From the NCBI GenBank assembly GCA_005406025.1, contig BGZK01000004.1, forward strand, positions 930,001 to 994,000: DNA of 64,000 nt, read 5' to 3'. This document shows, piece by piece, positions 1 to 11,654 of the stretch. The DNA comes from Eumeta japonica (Eukaryota; Arthropoda; Insecta; Lepidoptera; Psychidae). The notes beneath the pieces are model-generated. The model was not told the origin of the DNA, did not search any database, and saw only the letters and a list, made by a program, of their open reading frames with translations. A program made the position numbers and the translations under genes. Each line of letters begins with the position of its first letter. The stretch's first letter is position 1.

Positions 1-190
1 ATTCGCATATAGGTGCTGGAAACTAAAACTCGGTCGCTGTGAATCCTGAGTCTGTTCATTACAAATTTCTGGTCTCATCGAGCCGAATTCATCTACAAAT
101 AGGATAGAATAGTGAATATGCTTATAGTCAGATCCTAGGGGATAAATAGTTATAAAAGAATTTAAGGAAAGAAGATAAAGTCATAGAACA
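1..190 (+). repeat. Partial 5' LTR of a degenerate BEL/Pao element
   Basis: The last ~150 bases of this stretch align in direct orientation with 3545-3739. Shared landmarks include TCGGTC near the start, a GCCGAATTC block, ATAGGA(T/C)AGAATAGTGAA, then a purine-rich GAAAGAAGA run and a common end near TCAT(A/T)(G/A)ACA. The sequence between the two copies encodes BEL/Pao-type protein relics, so they are read as the LTR pair of one element. The window starts inside the LTR, so its 5' end is not visible. Many substitutions and small indels separate the copies, which implies an old insertion. Confidence 0.6.
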
Positions 191-1559
191 TCCGTTTCAT
201 GATGATACCGCTCTGCAAACGTCATTGGAGGCGATACTGTTTCCCGTTAAAATTTAACAGTCAAAGCAAACGTCGCACGCCATGTCATCGAAGTCAGACT
301 GCACGTACTGGTTTACGAAAGAACGGGAAGAGAGCGCAAAATTAATATTAGAAGTAGCTTTGGCGTCCACGGAGACCATAGAAGCCAAGGAATCTGAAGA
401 GGACGAAGACAGAGCCCCTGAAAAGTGTTCGGAAGTGATACATCAGCGCATCGCATCGTCGTTATAAAATCAGGATAAAGACGAAGGAGCCCGAAGTCAC
501 CGCACCGATTAGACAATTATATACAAAAGTAGAATCGTTGTCTGCCGTCGCTGAGTTATCACGCATAAAAGAACTCACAGCTGAGTACAGCTAAGGCGCT
601 TTCATGAGGCCCGGCACTCTGTCGTTGACGACACGTAGACCGATGACGACACAGCGAATACCGAATAATGAACAATCGAAACGAATAAATAGTTTGGAAT
701 TAGCTTCTGTGATTGCACTTGCCGCTGATACTATATAGCCACAGACAGTGAAATGTGGCTACAGGCGAATCACCTATGTTTCCCGGATGGAATTATGAAT
801 GGTTCACTTTAAAATCAGGGTAAAATGAGACTGCATATTATTCCATCGATGTCGAAAATATAGCTCGTATTCCAGTTTTGTATAGCAAACTCCAAACCCT
901 ATGACATTATATAAACATTAGAAATGAGGCGTGACCGCTTCTATTCTATAGCACTCGCTGAGTTAGATCAGCTTCAAAATTTATAATGTTTAACAGATTC
1001 TTCTAAAGGTATTTGCATTTTTCCAAATAAAATAAAAAAAACTTGAAAAGTTTCAACTGTAAGAATTCTTGAACACTCTTATTATCTGTATAATTCCGAA
1101 GTGATGAGAGCGGTAGCCAAAACACTCATACTGATGCTGCAATATGATTTTATTACTGAAAATTCAAGTAGCGTAGGCCATCTACTGAAATTTCAACATC
1201 TTTTTATTTAAAACGATTTTTTTTTCATTTACAATTTTAATCGAACATACTGCCAACCGCTGCGGAAATTCGCGCCTCCTGAGTAAATTTATTTTAAAGA
1301 CGCATCGAATAGAAATCGAACACAGCGAGCGCATAGTACCGATACATAGCTAAACAACTATGGCCGTGTTACCATATTACTATAGATGTTTAGTTTATAA
1401 ATCATCGATACATAAATGCGAGCCGAAGAAGTGCAACATAAATAGATGCAAGCGCATTCATAACTCCCTATTCCACCACACGCGCCCGAGCAAAAAAAGA
1501 AAGTAAGGACCCTTAAATAGTTACATCGACCGGCTCTTGTAACCAAACATACCTATTTG

Positions 1560-1960
1560 GAGATACTATCAATCCAAGTTTTTGGTCCAAAGGGCTACAT
1601 CAATAGTTATGCATTTCCAGATGAGGGATCCACGATCACCATAGTTGATATAACCAACATAGCTGAAAAAATAGACGGAAAGCATCCCATCGATCCGTTA
1701 TATTGTTATTAACACGTTCGCAGATATCACTATCGACGTCGAGTTCTCACATCAAGTCACATTACATCTTCAAGGTCAATCTGAAACTTTCGATATCAAA
1801 ACCCAAACCGTGCACTGGTTCGTCCTGCTACCACAAATTATAGAAAAGGACGACATCGATAGCTGTATTCACTTGAAAAACATTTTAACGAACAAAAAGC
1901 GGATCTATGGATCAGTCCGTCATCTCGCTCACAAGGTTAGGGTAGGTTCTTCATGGCTCA
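1560..1960 (+). pseudogene. BEL/Pao aspartic protease relic
   Basis: Reading from about 1570 the frame gives VFGPKGYINSYAFPDEGSTI followed by TIVD. The DEGS motif (Asp codon at 1620-1622) in a hydrophobic setting is the form of the aspartic-protease active site characteristic of BEL/Pao polyproteins. A stop follows near 1712, and a shifted frame then continues with HWFVLLPQIIEKDDIDSC-type residues that match the segment normally downstream of the BEL protease. In a working element this enzyme would cleave the gag-pol polyprotein. Here it is a non-functional relic. Confidence 0.7.
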
Positions 1961-2379
1961 AGTAACAGAATATCGAAGAAAAAACAGGTACATTAAGCTC
2001 CTTACTGTATAGAAGATAGAATGGATGAAATGGCAAGAAAATACTTGTAACTCGAATCACTCTGTATGCTGCAACTTGAACGCACGCGTGCAAATCCTGA
2101 AAACGTGCTGTATATAGTCTGAAAAACTATTGCAGAGCGCTCTTCGCGAGGGTATGGGACAGCACTATTATGGAAATAAGATAAAATTGTACTTCCTAAT
2201 AATTTTGTTAAGACTCTGAAACAAATAAACAGCATTGAAAAGAAATTAGGAAGGAAAAAACAGCTGAAAAATGATTATGTAAAATAAATCGAAGAATTAT
2301 TGAGAAGACCTACGCTAAATAAATTACTTCTTAACTGACACCAGAGAAAACTGGTAAATACCAAGTTTATACGAACAAG

Positions 2380-3060
2380 TACAAATACCAACACATTCTT
2401 ATAACGGGACAAATTTGGAAGGAGTCCATAGAGAACTACATGAAGTCACAAAACACAATGTGGATAATTCTCTACAATATGGAAATATATACCTCCGGTA
2501 GACTCGTTCGTGGGAAGGGCGTCGAAGCGGCTAGTGCGTTCTTCTCAATATATTACATAAGAAACACCTGCACGAAGACATTTCATCTACTTTATTAAAT
2601 GAAGCGGAATACATAGGAAATAGTGGACCGCTCACACATGTATCAATAGATGCCGATAATGACGAAGCGTTAACTCCAAATCATATTGTACTCAGACGTT
2701 TAGTCCAGGTGTCGACGTCAGGAACTTTCACTAGCGAGGACATTGACAATAAGAAATACTGGCGTCGAGCCCGGACCCTTGCCAATATATTTTGGAAGCA
2801 CTGAGTGAAAAAATATCTTCCTGACCTACAATACTGTCGAAAGCCCTATGTATAAGGTTCAGCATTAAAAATCCATGACCTAGTCGTGGTAGTCGATATA
2901 AACCTGCCCCGCAACACTCGACACGTGGAAGAGTGATAAAAGTCTATCTCGGGAGGGATGGCATAGTGCATCTCGTTGAGGTGAAGGCACTAGGGAGAAT
3001 TCTACGACGAGCAACGAAGCGACTCGTGATGTAGCAACGATGAGCCCCAGGAGGTCATCG
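2380..3060 (+). pseudogene. BEL/Pao integrase and C-terminal domain relic
   Basis: At 2403-2450 the frame reads NGTNLEGVHRELHEVT, the counterpart of the SDNGTNF segment holding the second catalytic Asp of retroelement integrases (the Asp is lost here). Downstream come WKYIPPVDSF and then, from about 2618, SGPLTHVSIDADNDEALTPN, a strongly BEL/Pao-like stretch. YWRRARTLANIFWKH ends in a TGA, followed by VKKYLPDLQY and the C-terminal barrel LVVVVDINLPRNT, which shifts frame into GRVIKVYLGRDGIVHLVEVK. Motif order and spacing fit the family. At least three stops or frameshifts make it a pseudogene. Confidence 0.8.
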
Positions 3061-3469
3061 TCGCTACACCGAGCGAGCCTGCATCACCGGAGGTTGTCGC
3101 TGCATGGCGGAAGAATGTTCGAAACTATTGAATTAGCTTGTAATTGTATTTTATATAAGTAACATTAAATTGAAAATTATTTTTTAATGCATTTAAGTAA
3201 GCAATATTGTTTTAAATAAATGGCAGGTATAAGGATATACACATCACACACCACATAAATAGTAACATACGAAAAGTGTGTACGTCACAATTATGCAATA
3301 CATCTTTCGAAGGCTGTGACTGGTATAAACTAGGCAAACCACGACCAGTCTATAATATAATAGAATTATAGAACCATTCAGTTTTTACTTCTAAATATCA
3401 GATCTCATATTGTTAACATTCGTTCCACATTTCACTTAATAGCATTTTTAAGAAGAAACCCTGTTCATT

Positions 3470-3739
3470 TAGCTACAGATAGTATTTTAATATCAAGCAA
3501 GAGAGGAAGCTCGATCAGCCGAAAACCGTATCAATACATCAATACTATAGATGATAAGAAATAGGGATCGGTCACTGCCAAAACTGAGCTTTCAAGAAGT
3601 GCCGAATTCTTGTGGAGAATTGAATCCGGATTGATTTATCAACCTATAGGACAGAATAGTGAAGATGCCTGTCACTGGATCCCACGGAGTTAAAATAGCT
3701 ACAGAAGGGTTAGAAGAAAGAAGACAACCGTCATTAACA
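3470..3739 (+). repeat. 3' LTR of the BEL/Pao element (start uncertain)
   Basis: The segment 3545-3739 is the partner of the LTR at the window start, and both end at a TCAT-x-ACA block (3731-3739). The true LTR start lies further upstream, somewhere between the end of the integrase relic (about 3130) and 3500. It cannot be fixed because the matching part of the 5' LTR is outside the window. Confidence 0.55.
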
Positions 3740-6260
3740 AAGTCTTTAAAATTATCTTTCAAAGTAGTAAAATTTTGAGTTTGTCATTTCATTACATTGA
3801 TTCCACAACATATATAATAATTACTTTTCATGTTAATAGGGTATATTAATTATGTAAGTACTTTATTATAAGTTATGAAAATTTAAGTGAGAATACTTGA
3901 AAACCAACTTTAAATCTTTATAGATCCTAAATAGTTATTCAAAATGATAAGTGTTAATAGAAACGTAAAGATGATCTTTAAAGGTGTATTCGATGATACC
4001 TCACACAATATAGTTCGACTTTTATTTTTTATTCGCCATAATTATTGTCCCATAATGAATTTTTATTCCTGTCATATTTTTAATGATGCAAGATTAAGAC
4101 AAATCAACTCACTGATGATGCATCAAAAACGACCCATGCGTTTGGACTCTAGAGCAGGAATAAACATACATAATATATAGGCTGATAAACATATTACCCT
4201 CCTTTGTGTCGCGCAGTCGGGTCAAAAACCTTGTAGCAGTTTCTTAGTAATATAGTCAAGCAGCTTACATTACCGCTCAGTCACTCACATTTTCCCACTT
4301 TCGGTTGGGTTTGGAGAGCGCTTTGGGAAGTGTGCGAAGGGCTCTCCGGTGAATTGGGAAGGAATCTGAAAACTTAAAAGCCTTGGAAATCGACCGACCT
4401 AATTGAGGCGAGGCAAGACCGTGAGGGTGCTTCAACTATAACTGGAAATGCAAAAAACCAGTTATACTGGATAATTAGGGATCGGATTTCGTTTTTTACA
4501 CTTTCTCCTTGAAAAGAAAAGTGAAGGTGTGGTCAGCTAGATACACATAGAGTTGTGTCTTAATCCATGGGCAAAAGTTAGACGAATTATGAAGTGTAAT
4601 TGTCCTATAACTAACAGTGTTAACTTTGACGGAATCTTATATAAAACAAATGAAAAAATTATAAACACCTTTTTAAAACTATTGTTGAAAATATGTAGTT
4701 GTTTTTGAAGTTGGTGCCGTTTGAGCATGATAAAAAAATTAAAATTAAAATAACAAAAATGATGATCCAATAAGTTAAAAAACATAACCAAATTCAAAAA
4801 TCTATAAACATGAACACGTTGATAATAAGTATTGAGTTACAAAGATTTCAAATTACAAGAGCTGAGATACGATCAGGTTTCTTTTAGTCAATATCGACTG
4901 CAAAAACATTTAAGTATTTTAAATAACATATTTTAAAAAGTAATTTTCATTTCTAAAATTGTAAAAGCTATTTTTTCCGTCAACAATTACGACCTCTTTC
5001 TTCATTTCTCTAATTCATAATTCTGGTTTTGACTCGTATTAATAAATCGTACTAAACTCTGAGAGCGCTCTTGAGTTTGCGGTTGAAGTACGTCCTAATT
5101 AATAGATTGTGTAAATCCTACTTAAGCTCATTCTCAAATGTGCTACTTACAACTTGTAGACATTACAGGTAATTAAGAAACAAAGTTAAATACGACCTTT
5201 AATTAAAACAGCACCGAAAGTGTGAACTACAGAGTGCTCTGAGGTAGGAGCGTCTTTAATGTAGATGTTAGTTATATGAATGAAGAATTGTAAACAGGTA
5301 TAGTCTTGTAACAATAAATATTTTAATAAAAAACCAGTCAAAAAATCTAAAACTTTATCATCCCCAAAACTTCCTGCTACTATATTTGTTGATGTATTTT
5401 TGAGCTCCTCAAATTTCAAAATTTAGTGTTTGTAAATTTTTGAGATGTATGATCTTGATAATTCGAAATAAAAAAAGAAAATGTTTGTTAAGATGTGTGA
5501 TAAATACCAAAACAATAACTTTAATATAACAATATTATGTAACCGTTAAAAAAGGTCACTAAGTACAAATTGTAGAAGTGGTCACTACTACGATTCTTGT
5601 CTTCCGTGACACATAATGCGCGTGTAGGTAGAAATTGAGTCGCGCATAGCTTGCATCAAAAGAAAATAACTAGTATAAAATAAAAAGAAGTTAAATTAGT
5701 TAAGGTACGTACTTAAGAATATGTGTTTCTTGAATTATACATCTATATGTAGCTTAATAAGGTGTGATATGGTATAAGGTAAGCTTCGGTAATACCTCCA
5801 TTTGTCAATACCTTATCAGAACTACATGGACAATGAAAATATCGAAAACAATTCCATTTTAGACAGGCCTTTTATATAAAACTTATTTATATATGTAATA
5901 AATAAGATTTTTAAGATTTATTTGAATATAGTATAATATAGAAGACTTGTAAAAGCAGTCGCGAGAAATTTTAAATACATGTTTTTCAAATTTGAGAAAT
6001 CCATCTATTTAAAGCCTAAATTCTGAAATTCGGTCATGCGTTTAATTAGAAGGCCTAACAGTTATATGGTAGGCCTAAAGTAATTAATTTTAGTTGTTTG
6101 AGTTTTAGAATCACCAACAAGAAAATTTGATTTTTCAGGATTTAAGACTTGACTCTTCAGTTAATACTAACTGGCTACCTGATTTACGTTCTGATTTAAT
6201 TTATTTAAGGCTAATGAAGTTTTCTTATGTTACCAGGATATGTACAAATGTAAATAGGAA
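3740..6260. other. AT-rich stretch without recognised genes
   Basis: I find no convincing coding sequence on either strand. 4200-4420 is more GC-balanced than its surroundings and may be a worn repeat, but I cannot place it. The open frames of 77-86 codons in this stretch are low-complexity translations of AT-rich DNA. Confidence 0.4.
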
Positions 6261-6269
6261 ACGTATATT

Positions 6270-6860
6270 TATGTGCAATATTTAAAATTCTCAATATTAT
6301 GCACTATATCCACACTATACAATAGAAAAAGTACCGGTCCAAAAATAGAACCCAGGGAACTCCCTGAGTCAATGGTAATTAAAAAAGCGACTGAGCCATC
6401 AATATCATAAAGTTCAATTAATTGCGAGTGACCTCAGAAATAACTAGCAAATCATTTTGTCCTGGAGTTATCTAAATAATAAAAATAAATTTTTATGAAA
6501 ATTAAATGTATTGATAATATCAAAACCTTCGAAGAAATCTAAAAATGTTAAAATTATTCTCTTGCTAATGACTTTAACAATCAAAATGTCTTCCACAATG
6601 TCAACTAAAGCCGTTACAGTGCTGTGATCCTTTCTGAAACAGGATTGTTTATCAGGAAGTATTCTGTTATTTGCTAAATAGGAAGTGAGTTGCAAAGAAA
6701 CCACCTTTTAAACTGTTTTAGAAAAAATGGTAGAGTACTTATTGGTCGTAATTACTTTATCTATTTCGGGTCGTTCGTTTTTGGAACTGGTTTAATTATA
6801 GCTGTTTTTCACAAAAACGGAAATGTCATCGTTTTAATAGATGTTATTAATTCTAGCAGT
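6270..6860 (-). pseudogene. Non-LTR retrotransposon reverse transcriptase relic
   Basis: On the minus strand, from high to low coordinate, the reading gives KTAIIKPVPKTNDPK (about 6815-6770), VVSLQLTSYLANNRILPDKQ, SCFRKDHSTVTALVDIVEDI and, near 6355, GSSLGSIFGPVLFLLY. These match the ordered RT blocks of Jockey/CR1-type LINEs: the PIPK segment, the fingers QSGFR..HST block, and the GVPQGSILGP-LLFL motif. An open frame of 78 codons (6468-6704) covers the central part. Stops and frameshifts disable the rest. Neither the 5' end nor a polyA-type tail was found. Confidence 0.75.
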
Positions 6861-6869
6861 GATTAAGAT

Positions 6870-7910
6870 TAATGATTGTGATAATGTTAATACAATTACA
6901 TTTCTCTATATTTCATCCGTCCCAATGACATTCGAAGAAAAGGATAGAACAATTTTCAGAATTAAAGATGTACTTCGTTAATAGAAAGTAGATAAAAAAA
7001 AATTGTGGTCAATGTCTACAGAATTCAAAATAACCGAGAAGTGTTTATCAGGTACAGAAAGAATATGATCGTCGTTGATGTTATAGTGATGTTAATGACG
7101 TCACAATTATTAAAATTATGTGATAACTCCTCAAGCTTTTGTTTAAAACTATCCTCATTTTTTTCATATTTTCCATAAGAACATTTTTTTTTTAATTTTC
7201 CATAACGAGATATTTATAGTATTATTAAATTATTACTTAAGTAGGACCTCTTTACGAAATCTATAGCTACTCTTATTGATTTTTTAATTTTTACTAAATC
7301 TTTATGTGAAACACTATTGGATTTACGACTATGAGAATAATAAGCTTTAACACTTAATTTAATCAGCATTCTTATATCATATGTTAACCAAGATTACATG
7401 AATGTTTTTTTTTTATATTTATTCTTTTATGTGTAGGGTGCTTATTAGAAATGAAAAAAGAGTGCACAATAGATAGGTTTTCTCTTTTTTAAAGTGGGCC
7501 AGTGATCATCCTCTCTGAGCACGAGTGAAAACGAGGGTTGATAAAAATTACCTTTGACAGCTTTGGTCAAGAAAAATAAGATCCTGAAAGGTGACGCGTC
7601 AGTCACTCAGAAATCTTGTCAATTTACTCGGATTTGTACAAGCCTAACACCTTTTTATAGATCTTGGAGACAAGGTTGTACTTCTTCTCAAGTAGATCGG
7701 CTCTCGGTCCAGCAGCTGCAATGCAGTACTTCTAGGCTTGGTAACATTCCTGTTTATGGTGAGATGCCATTTATCTGGTATAAAAAAGTTAAGATATAAA
7801 AAAATAGCAAAGGGATATGAAACATTTAAACTGGGAACTATAGAAATTAAACAACAAAGAGTGATTGTTCTATTTTTGTCCCATTTCACTGAACTAACGA
7901 GTAAATGTAG
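6870..7910. other. No recognised feature
   Basis: AT-rich DNA, possibly including worn 5' sequence of the adjacent minus-strand LINE: a reading such as INDDHILSVPDKHFSVIL occurs near 7095-7030. 7500-7760 is more balanced in composition, but its 102-codon minus frame resembles no family I know. Confidence 0.3.
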
Positions 7911-7914
7911 TAGA

Positions 7915-7985
7915 CAGAGTGGATGGTAACCGCCACTCATGAACACCAGCAACCCCCAGGGAATCGAAGAGAATCACTAGAATCC
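7915..7985 (+). repeat. Fragment of a lepidopteran-type short interspersed repeat
   Basis: GTGGATGGTAACCGCCACTC followed by CATGAACACCAGCAAC and CAGGGAATCG resembles the widespread lepidopteran short repeat whose core runs GATGGTAA-GC-CACC-CTCATGGACACCTGCAACACCAG. The match is recognised by eye and is short, so this is a family-level guess. It would be a truncated, non-coding copy. Confidence 0.4.
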
Positions 7986-8743
7986 TAGAATAAACAAAGG
8001 AGTTCGTTCGTCTTAGTTTCTGAGCTAACGTCGAAAGAGCAAATAGAACGGGTATGCGTTTTCAGTGGCGCATGACATACACGGCTGCAGACTTTATATG
8101 ATATACTGTGTTTCCAACAAATAACGGCTACAATAAATAGTGGTAATATTATAAGAATAACTTAATATACGTTATTTATAAAAGTCTCATTCAACAAGGA
8201 ATGAGACTATACACTGCCTGCGTATAGAAGCATGCGCATTTGCAAACCGTAAAAACTTGTGATCGCAATATCTCATCATCTGTCTGTCTCCCAAATTTAG
8301 TTCACATAATATTAAATTATCTGAAATCAAATAATTTAATTGAATTATTTGATTTCAAATAATTGAAATTAATTGTTACACAACCGTACGCTGTACAATG
8401 TAGGTTTTCTAATAAGAAAAACTAAAAAATACATTTTACCTTTCGTGCTTATTTCCAGTCGACATTAATTTTTATGTGTTATTATTATACAAAAAAGTTT
8501 AAAAATTATTCTAAATATACGTTTATGATAAAACTTAACTAAATTTTAATTAAAACAAAGGAATTAATTTAAAAATATTTACAGTGCGTTCATTCTGTAC
8601 GTTAATATGAAGACAATTTTTTTAAGGTAAAGAATATCAACACGAACATTAAATAAAAAACCGCACAACAAAGAATAATTTAGTCTATTCTTTTTTATGC
8701 AGTAAAATAAAAAAAAAACGCTGGGCTAATTAGCCAAACAATT

Positions 8744-8773
8744 TAAACTTGTATCTAATTAGATACAAGTTTA
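8744..8773. repeat. Perfect 30-bp palindrome
   Basis: The two halves TAAACTTGTATCTAA and TTAGATACAAGTTTA are exact reverse complements with no spacer. A 14-bp-arm inverted repeat (GAAATCAAATAATT / AATTATTTGATTTC, 6-base loop) occurs 400 bp upstream at 8323-8356. No protein-binding site is recognised. Such structures can form cruciforms or arise by templated mutation. Confidence 0.7.
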
Positions 8774-8911
8774 CAGAAGAAATGTAGAAATATAACAAAT
8801 ATTTAACCAAAGCACTTTCTTTTCTTCAGTGACTTCATTATTACCTGATGTTATTTTGTGAGCCTTTAAATAAGCAAAATATAATTTTAAAAAATGTACG
8901 CTAATAGTCTA

Positions 8912-9453
8912 AGATCCGGCATCAGAAATATGTACCCTCATCTGTCAAATAAATCAAATAATATTTAGCAGGCAGATAACAATATTATAAATTTATGAGA
9001 ACAATGTCAGCCACCTTAGTCCTGCTGTTATTGACATCAATTAATAAATTTATAATATTTTTTTTGGTTTTTATGTTAATTGCATACCGCAAGTACAACA
9101 TTTTCGAATAATATGTTTTACATCTTGTTATAATAGGCAGCGACCTTCGTGACTGCTAAAATTACCTGCAGCCAGATGTAAACAGGTAGATAAACTGAAA
9201 TTATTTCCTTCACATGTTAAGTGAAAAATATTAATAGGTATGTAAAGCTTATAATAATTTAAATATATTTATAACTGGCAGGTAACGCGAAATTATTTGC
9301 AGCCAACGTAAAAAAACTAAGTAATTAATGTTAATAGCAGCAGGACTGTGGTGTCAGACGTTGTTCTCATAAATTTATAACATTGTTATCTGTTTTTAAA
9401 ACATTATTTGATTTAATTATCAAATGAGGGCACATTTTTCTAATGTCGGGTCT
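8912..9453. mobile_element. MITE-like element with ~130-bp terminal inverted repeats and TA target duplication
   Basis: 8912-9045 and the reverse complement of 9320-9453 align over about 130 bases at roughly 80 percent identity by eye. Shared landmarks in order are AGA(T/C)CCG(G/A)CAT, ATGT(A/G)CCCTCAT, AAATCAAATAAT, CAGATAACAAT, ATAAATTTATGAGAACAA and AGTCCTGCTG. Both ends are flanked by TA (8910-8911 and 9454-9455), the target-site duplication typical of Tc1/mariner-like transposition. There is no coding capacity, so this would be a non-autonomous foldback element. The interior has a smaller repeated motif (GCAGCCA, 9170-9310). Confidence 0.7.
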
Positions 9454-9459
9454 TAATCG

Positions 9460-11165
9460 GGTCTTAGACTACAATGATAAAATGGAATTAAAATACAATT
9501 AAATGGTAAAACTCGATTTCACTATTCAGTATCAAATCTTTGTTAACCCATCAAACGTTAATTGGCTGTCTTTGGAAGTTGCTTTTCCTAATTCAAGGTT
9601 GACTTGGAAACATAATTTGTGTTTAGGATGTATCAGAATATATTTATATATGTTTAGTTGCTCTTTCGTACCTCAAAAACTATGCAAAAAATACCGTATG
9701 AACGCACTAAATAAATTATGGCATCGTCAGATTCCTTAACAACATTGGTAAAATGCAACAAGAAATCATAATGGAAAAGATTTTAAGTGAGATCGAAAAC
9801 AGAATATGAGATTAATGCTGAAATTTCAAAAAGTTCTTGTAATGTACGAACCAAGTTTTATCCCGCGCAATAATCACTGAGTACATTTCGGTCGAAGGAA
9901 ATAAAGGAGTCTGTACCCTTGTGGATCTTAGAACAGAATGGAAGAAGATTATTTATAGGAGATTATCGTATCATATATCGGTATGAAGTGTGTGGGCAAC
10001 TAATAAATGCACGGCTACCTTCGGCACAAATGTACCATTGATTATATTCAAATAAGTAGAAAATACAGTGACTGGTTGCACATCCAAAGAACTGTACGGC
10101 TGGGATGAACAGCTTCACAATAGTTGCTTAATCTATTTACGCATGGTTGCATGAACAACTTAAATACTTTGAAGATGGGTTACAAAGAATATGCATTAAA
10201 AATGAATGATGTTTAAGTAATTCTTACACTATAGGCAAGTAAAATGAATATTTTTTCTTGTGTAAAGACGAACATGAAATCAAATTTACGCAAATCCAAG
10301 ATCACAATGTTTGCAAAGAGAAAAATGTTGCCTGCATGAGGAGAGTGAGAAAGATGATTAAATGGAATAGCCTGTTTACTTGTTTGTTTCCAAACTAGGC
10401 GAGAGATGGTAAAACATCAAATACGGGGTAAATTAGGTAAATAGGAGACATTGAGTGAATGAGATTTTTCTTGCTGTTAGGAAAAATCTTTGAAAATAAA
10501 AGCAATGTAGAGGAGATGCAATTCCTGTCCATTATGTATGTATGGAATCTTTTTAAAGATGGATATGAAAATAATATAATGACATGAGAGGAAAGTACTG
10601 ATTGAAAAGAGATGGAGCTAATAGAATAGAAAACGATAATTTGAGATGACTTCGCTAACTGCAAAGGATGAATAATATTACACTTATGAAGAAAACTGTA
10701 AAGCCAATCTGCACGATGGGCAAATAGGTGAGGGAGGTCCTCGTAAATCTTTGCCAGAGCAGTTTATCAGCATATTAAATAATAGCCAAATTTTAAGTAC
10801 TAGCAACCGAAGAGATTGTATGAAGTGATTAATACATATCAACGAAACGAAAGGGTTATTTTTTTGTCTCTATCAAATAGGTGTGATTTCCATTTTACAG
10901 AGAATTAAGTAGACAAATAATGTGTGTTTCATTTTAATTTATTATGAAAAATACCACAAACAAATTGAAATATTGTGATGATGTTTCACTCAAAAACTAT
11001 TGCAATCAATCATTTAAAATTTTACGTACAGATTAAGGGCCAGTCGATATATAGGTTATCTATATACGCAAATCTTTTTTAGTTTAAAAACACGTTCGAT
11101 TTTATATCAGTTGATATTTTAATACAAAGTTATAACCTACATATGGTATTTGACAATACTGAAAA
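9460..11165. other. No recognised feature
   Basis: AT-rich sequence with a 78-codon frame at 9503-9739 and an 89-codon minus frame at 10395-10664. Neither resembles a known family, and both have the composition expected of chance frames. 9780-10200 is less AT-biased and may be an eroded repeat. Confidence 0.3.
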
Positions 11166-11169
11166 CGTT

Positions 11170-11400
11170 GAGTAGATATTTATTTACAATAGATTGGAGT
11201 TCTAGAATGTTAAGTCCTTGGAATCTAAGAAGCTTCTAGAGAGTATTCAAGGGAGCTTACAGATGCAACCTAGCAAGGTGATAATAAACTGAGAACTGAG
11301 TACGGTGATTCTCTCTAAGATGTACCTCAAGAAAGCTTGCAGGTCAACCTAGCAACGTGATAATCGATCGATCTTTGAACACGGTGATTTTTTTTTCTCT
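11170..11400 (-). repeat. Two tandem ~80-bp units within a possible transcript
   Basis: Read on the minus strand, two consecutive units share TCACCGT(G/A)(T/C)TC, ATTATCAC(G/C)TTGCTAGGTTG, GTAAGCT or GCAAGCTTT, and CTTGA. The unit spacing is about 80 bases, with a partial third unit of TCTAGAA-rich sequence. They start about 250 bases downstream of the heat-shock-like start site at 11654. No open frame runs through them. Confidence 0.55.
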
Positions 11401-11654
11401 AGAAGCACTCAAAACTTTTGTAAAAATAGTTTTCTTCACACTTAAGATGATTTTATAAACATGAAAATCTGAGCTTCCAAATTTGTACAGATGATTTTCT
11501 CTAATTCAAGACTGATAGAAAAAATAATTCTTAAGTATAACTTAAACAGATGTTTACACTTCACTTTTTACTAAACACTTCACTTTAAATTGCAAAGCAC
11601 ACTTATTCTTTTCTGGTCTTGAGATGCTCGTTGATCGAAAGTAAAACGTGAACT
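11170..11654 (-). ncRNA. Possible heat-inducible noncoding transcript
   Basis: This is the region expected to be transcribed from the heat-shock-like promoter with predicted start at 11654. The first ~190 bases have no ATG, and later ATGs open only very short frames. The transcript would run through the ~80-bp tandem repeats and reach an AAATAAATA stretch near 11185-11175 that could serve for polyadenylation. A heat-induced, repeat-bearing noncoding RNA recalls Drosophila hsr-omega in style, but no sequence homology is claimed. The existence of the RNA is an inference from the promoter alone. Confidence 0.25.

Larger units (their letters stand above)
191..3130 (+). mobile_element. BEL/Pao LTR retrotransposon, internal region, decayed and shortened
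   Basis: Between the two LTR copies lie relics in the canonical order protease then integrase, all on the plus strand and broken by stops and frameshifts. The internal part is only about 3 kb, whereas intact BEL/Pao elements usually carry 5-6 kb, so RT and RNase H have largely been lost or eroded: I see no convincing RT motif between about 1960 and 2380. A 61-codon open frame at 282-467 with an acidic stretch (EESEEDEDRAPE-like) sits where gag would start but cannot be assigned with confidence. About 500-1550 shows nothing further I can recognise. Confidence 0.7.

Noticed and set aside
282..467. Host gene encoding an acidic 61-residue protein
   Set aside because: Lies inside the BEL/Pao internal region where gag would be; no independent support for a host gene.
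7644..7952. 102-codon minus-strand open frame
   Set aside because: Low similarity to anything known, overlaps a short interspersed repeat at its start, non-ATG start.
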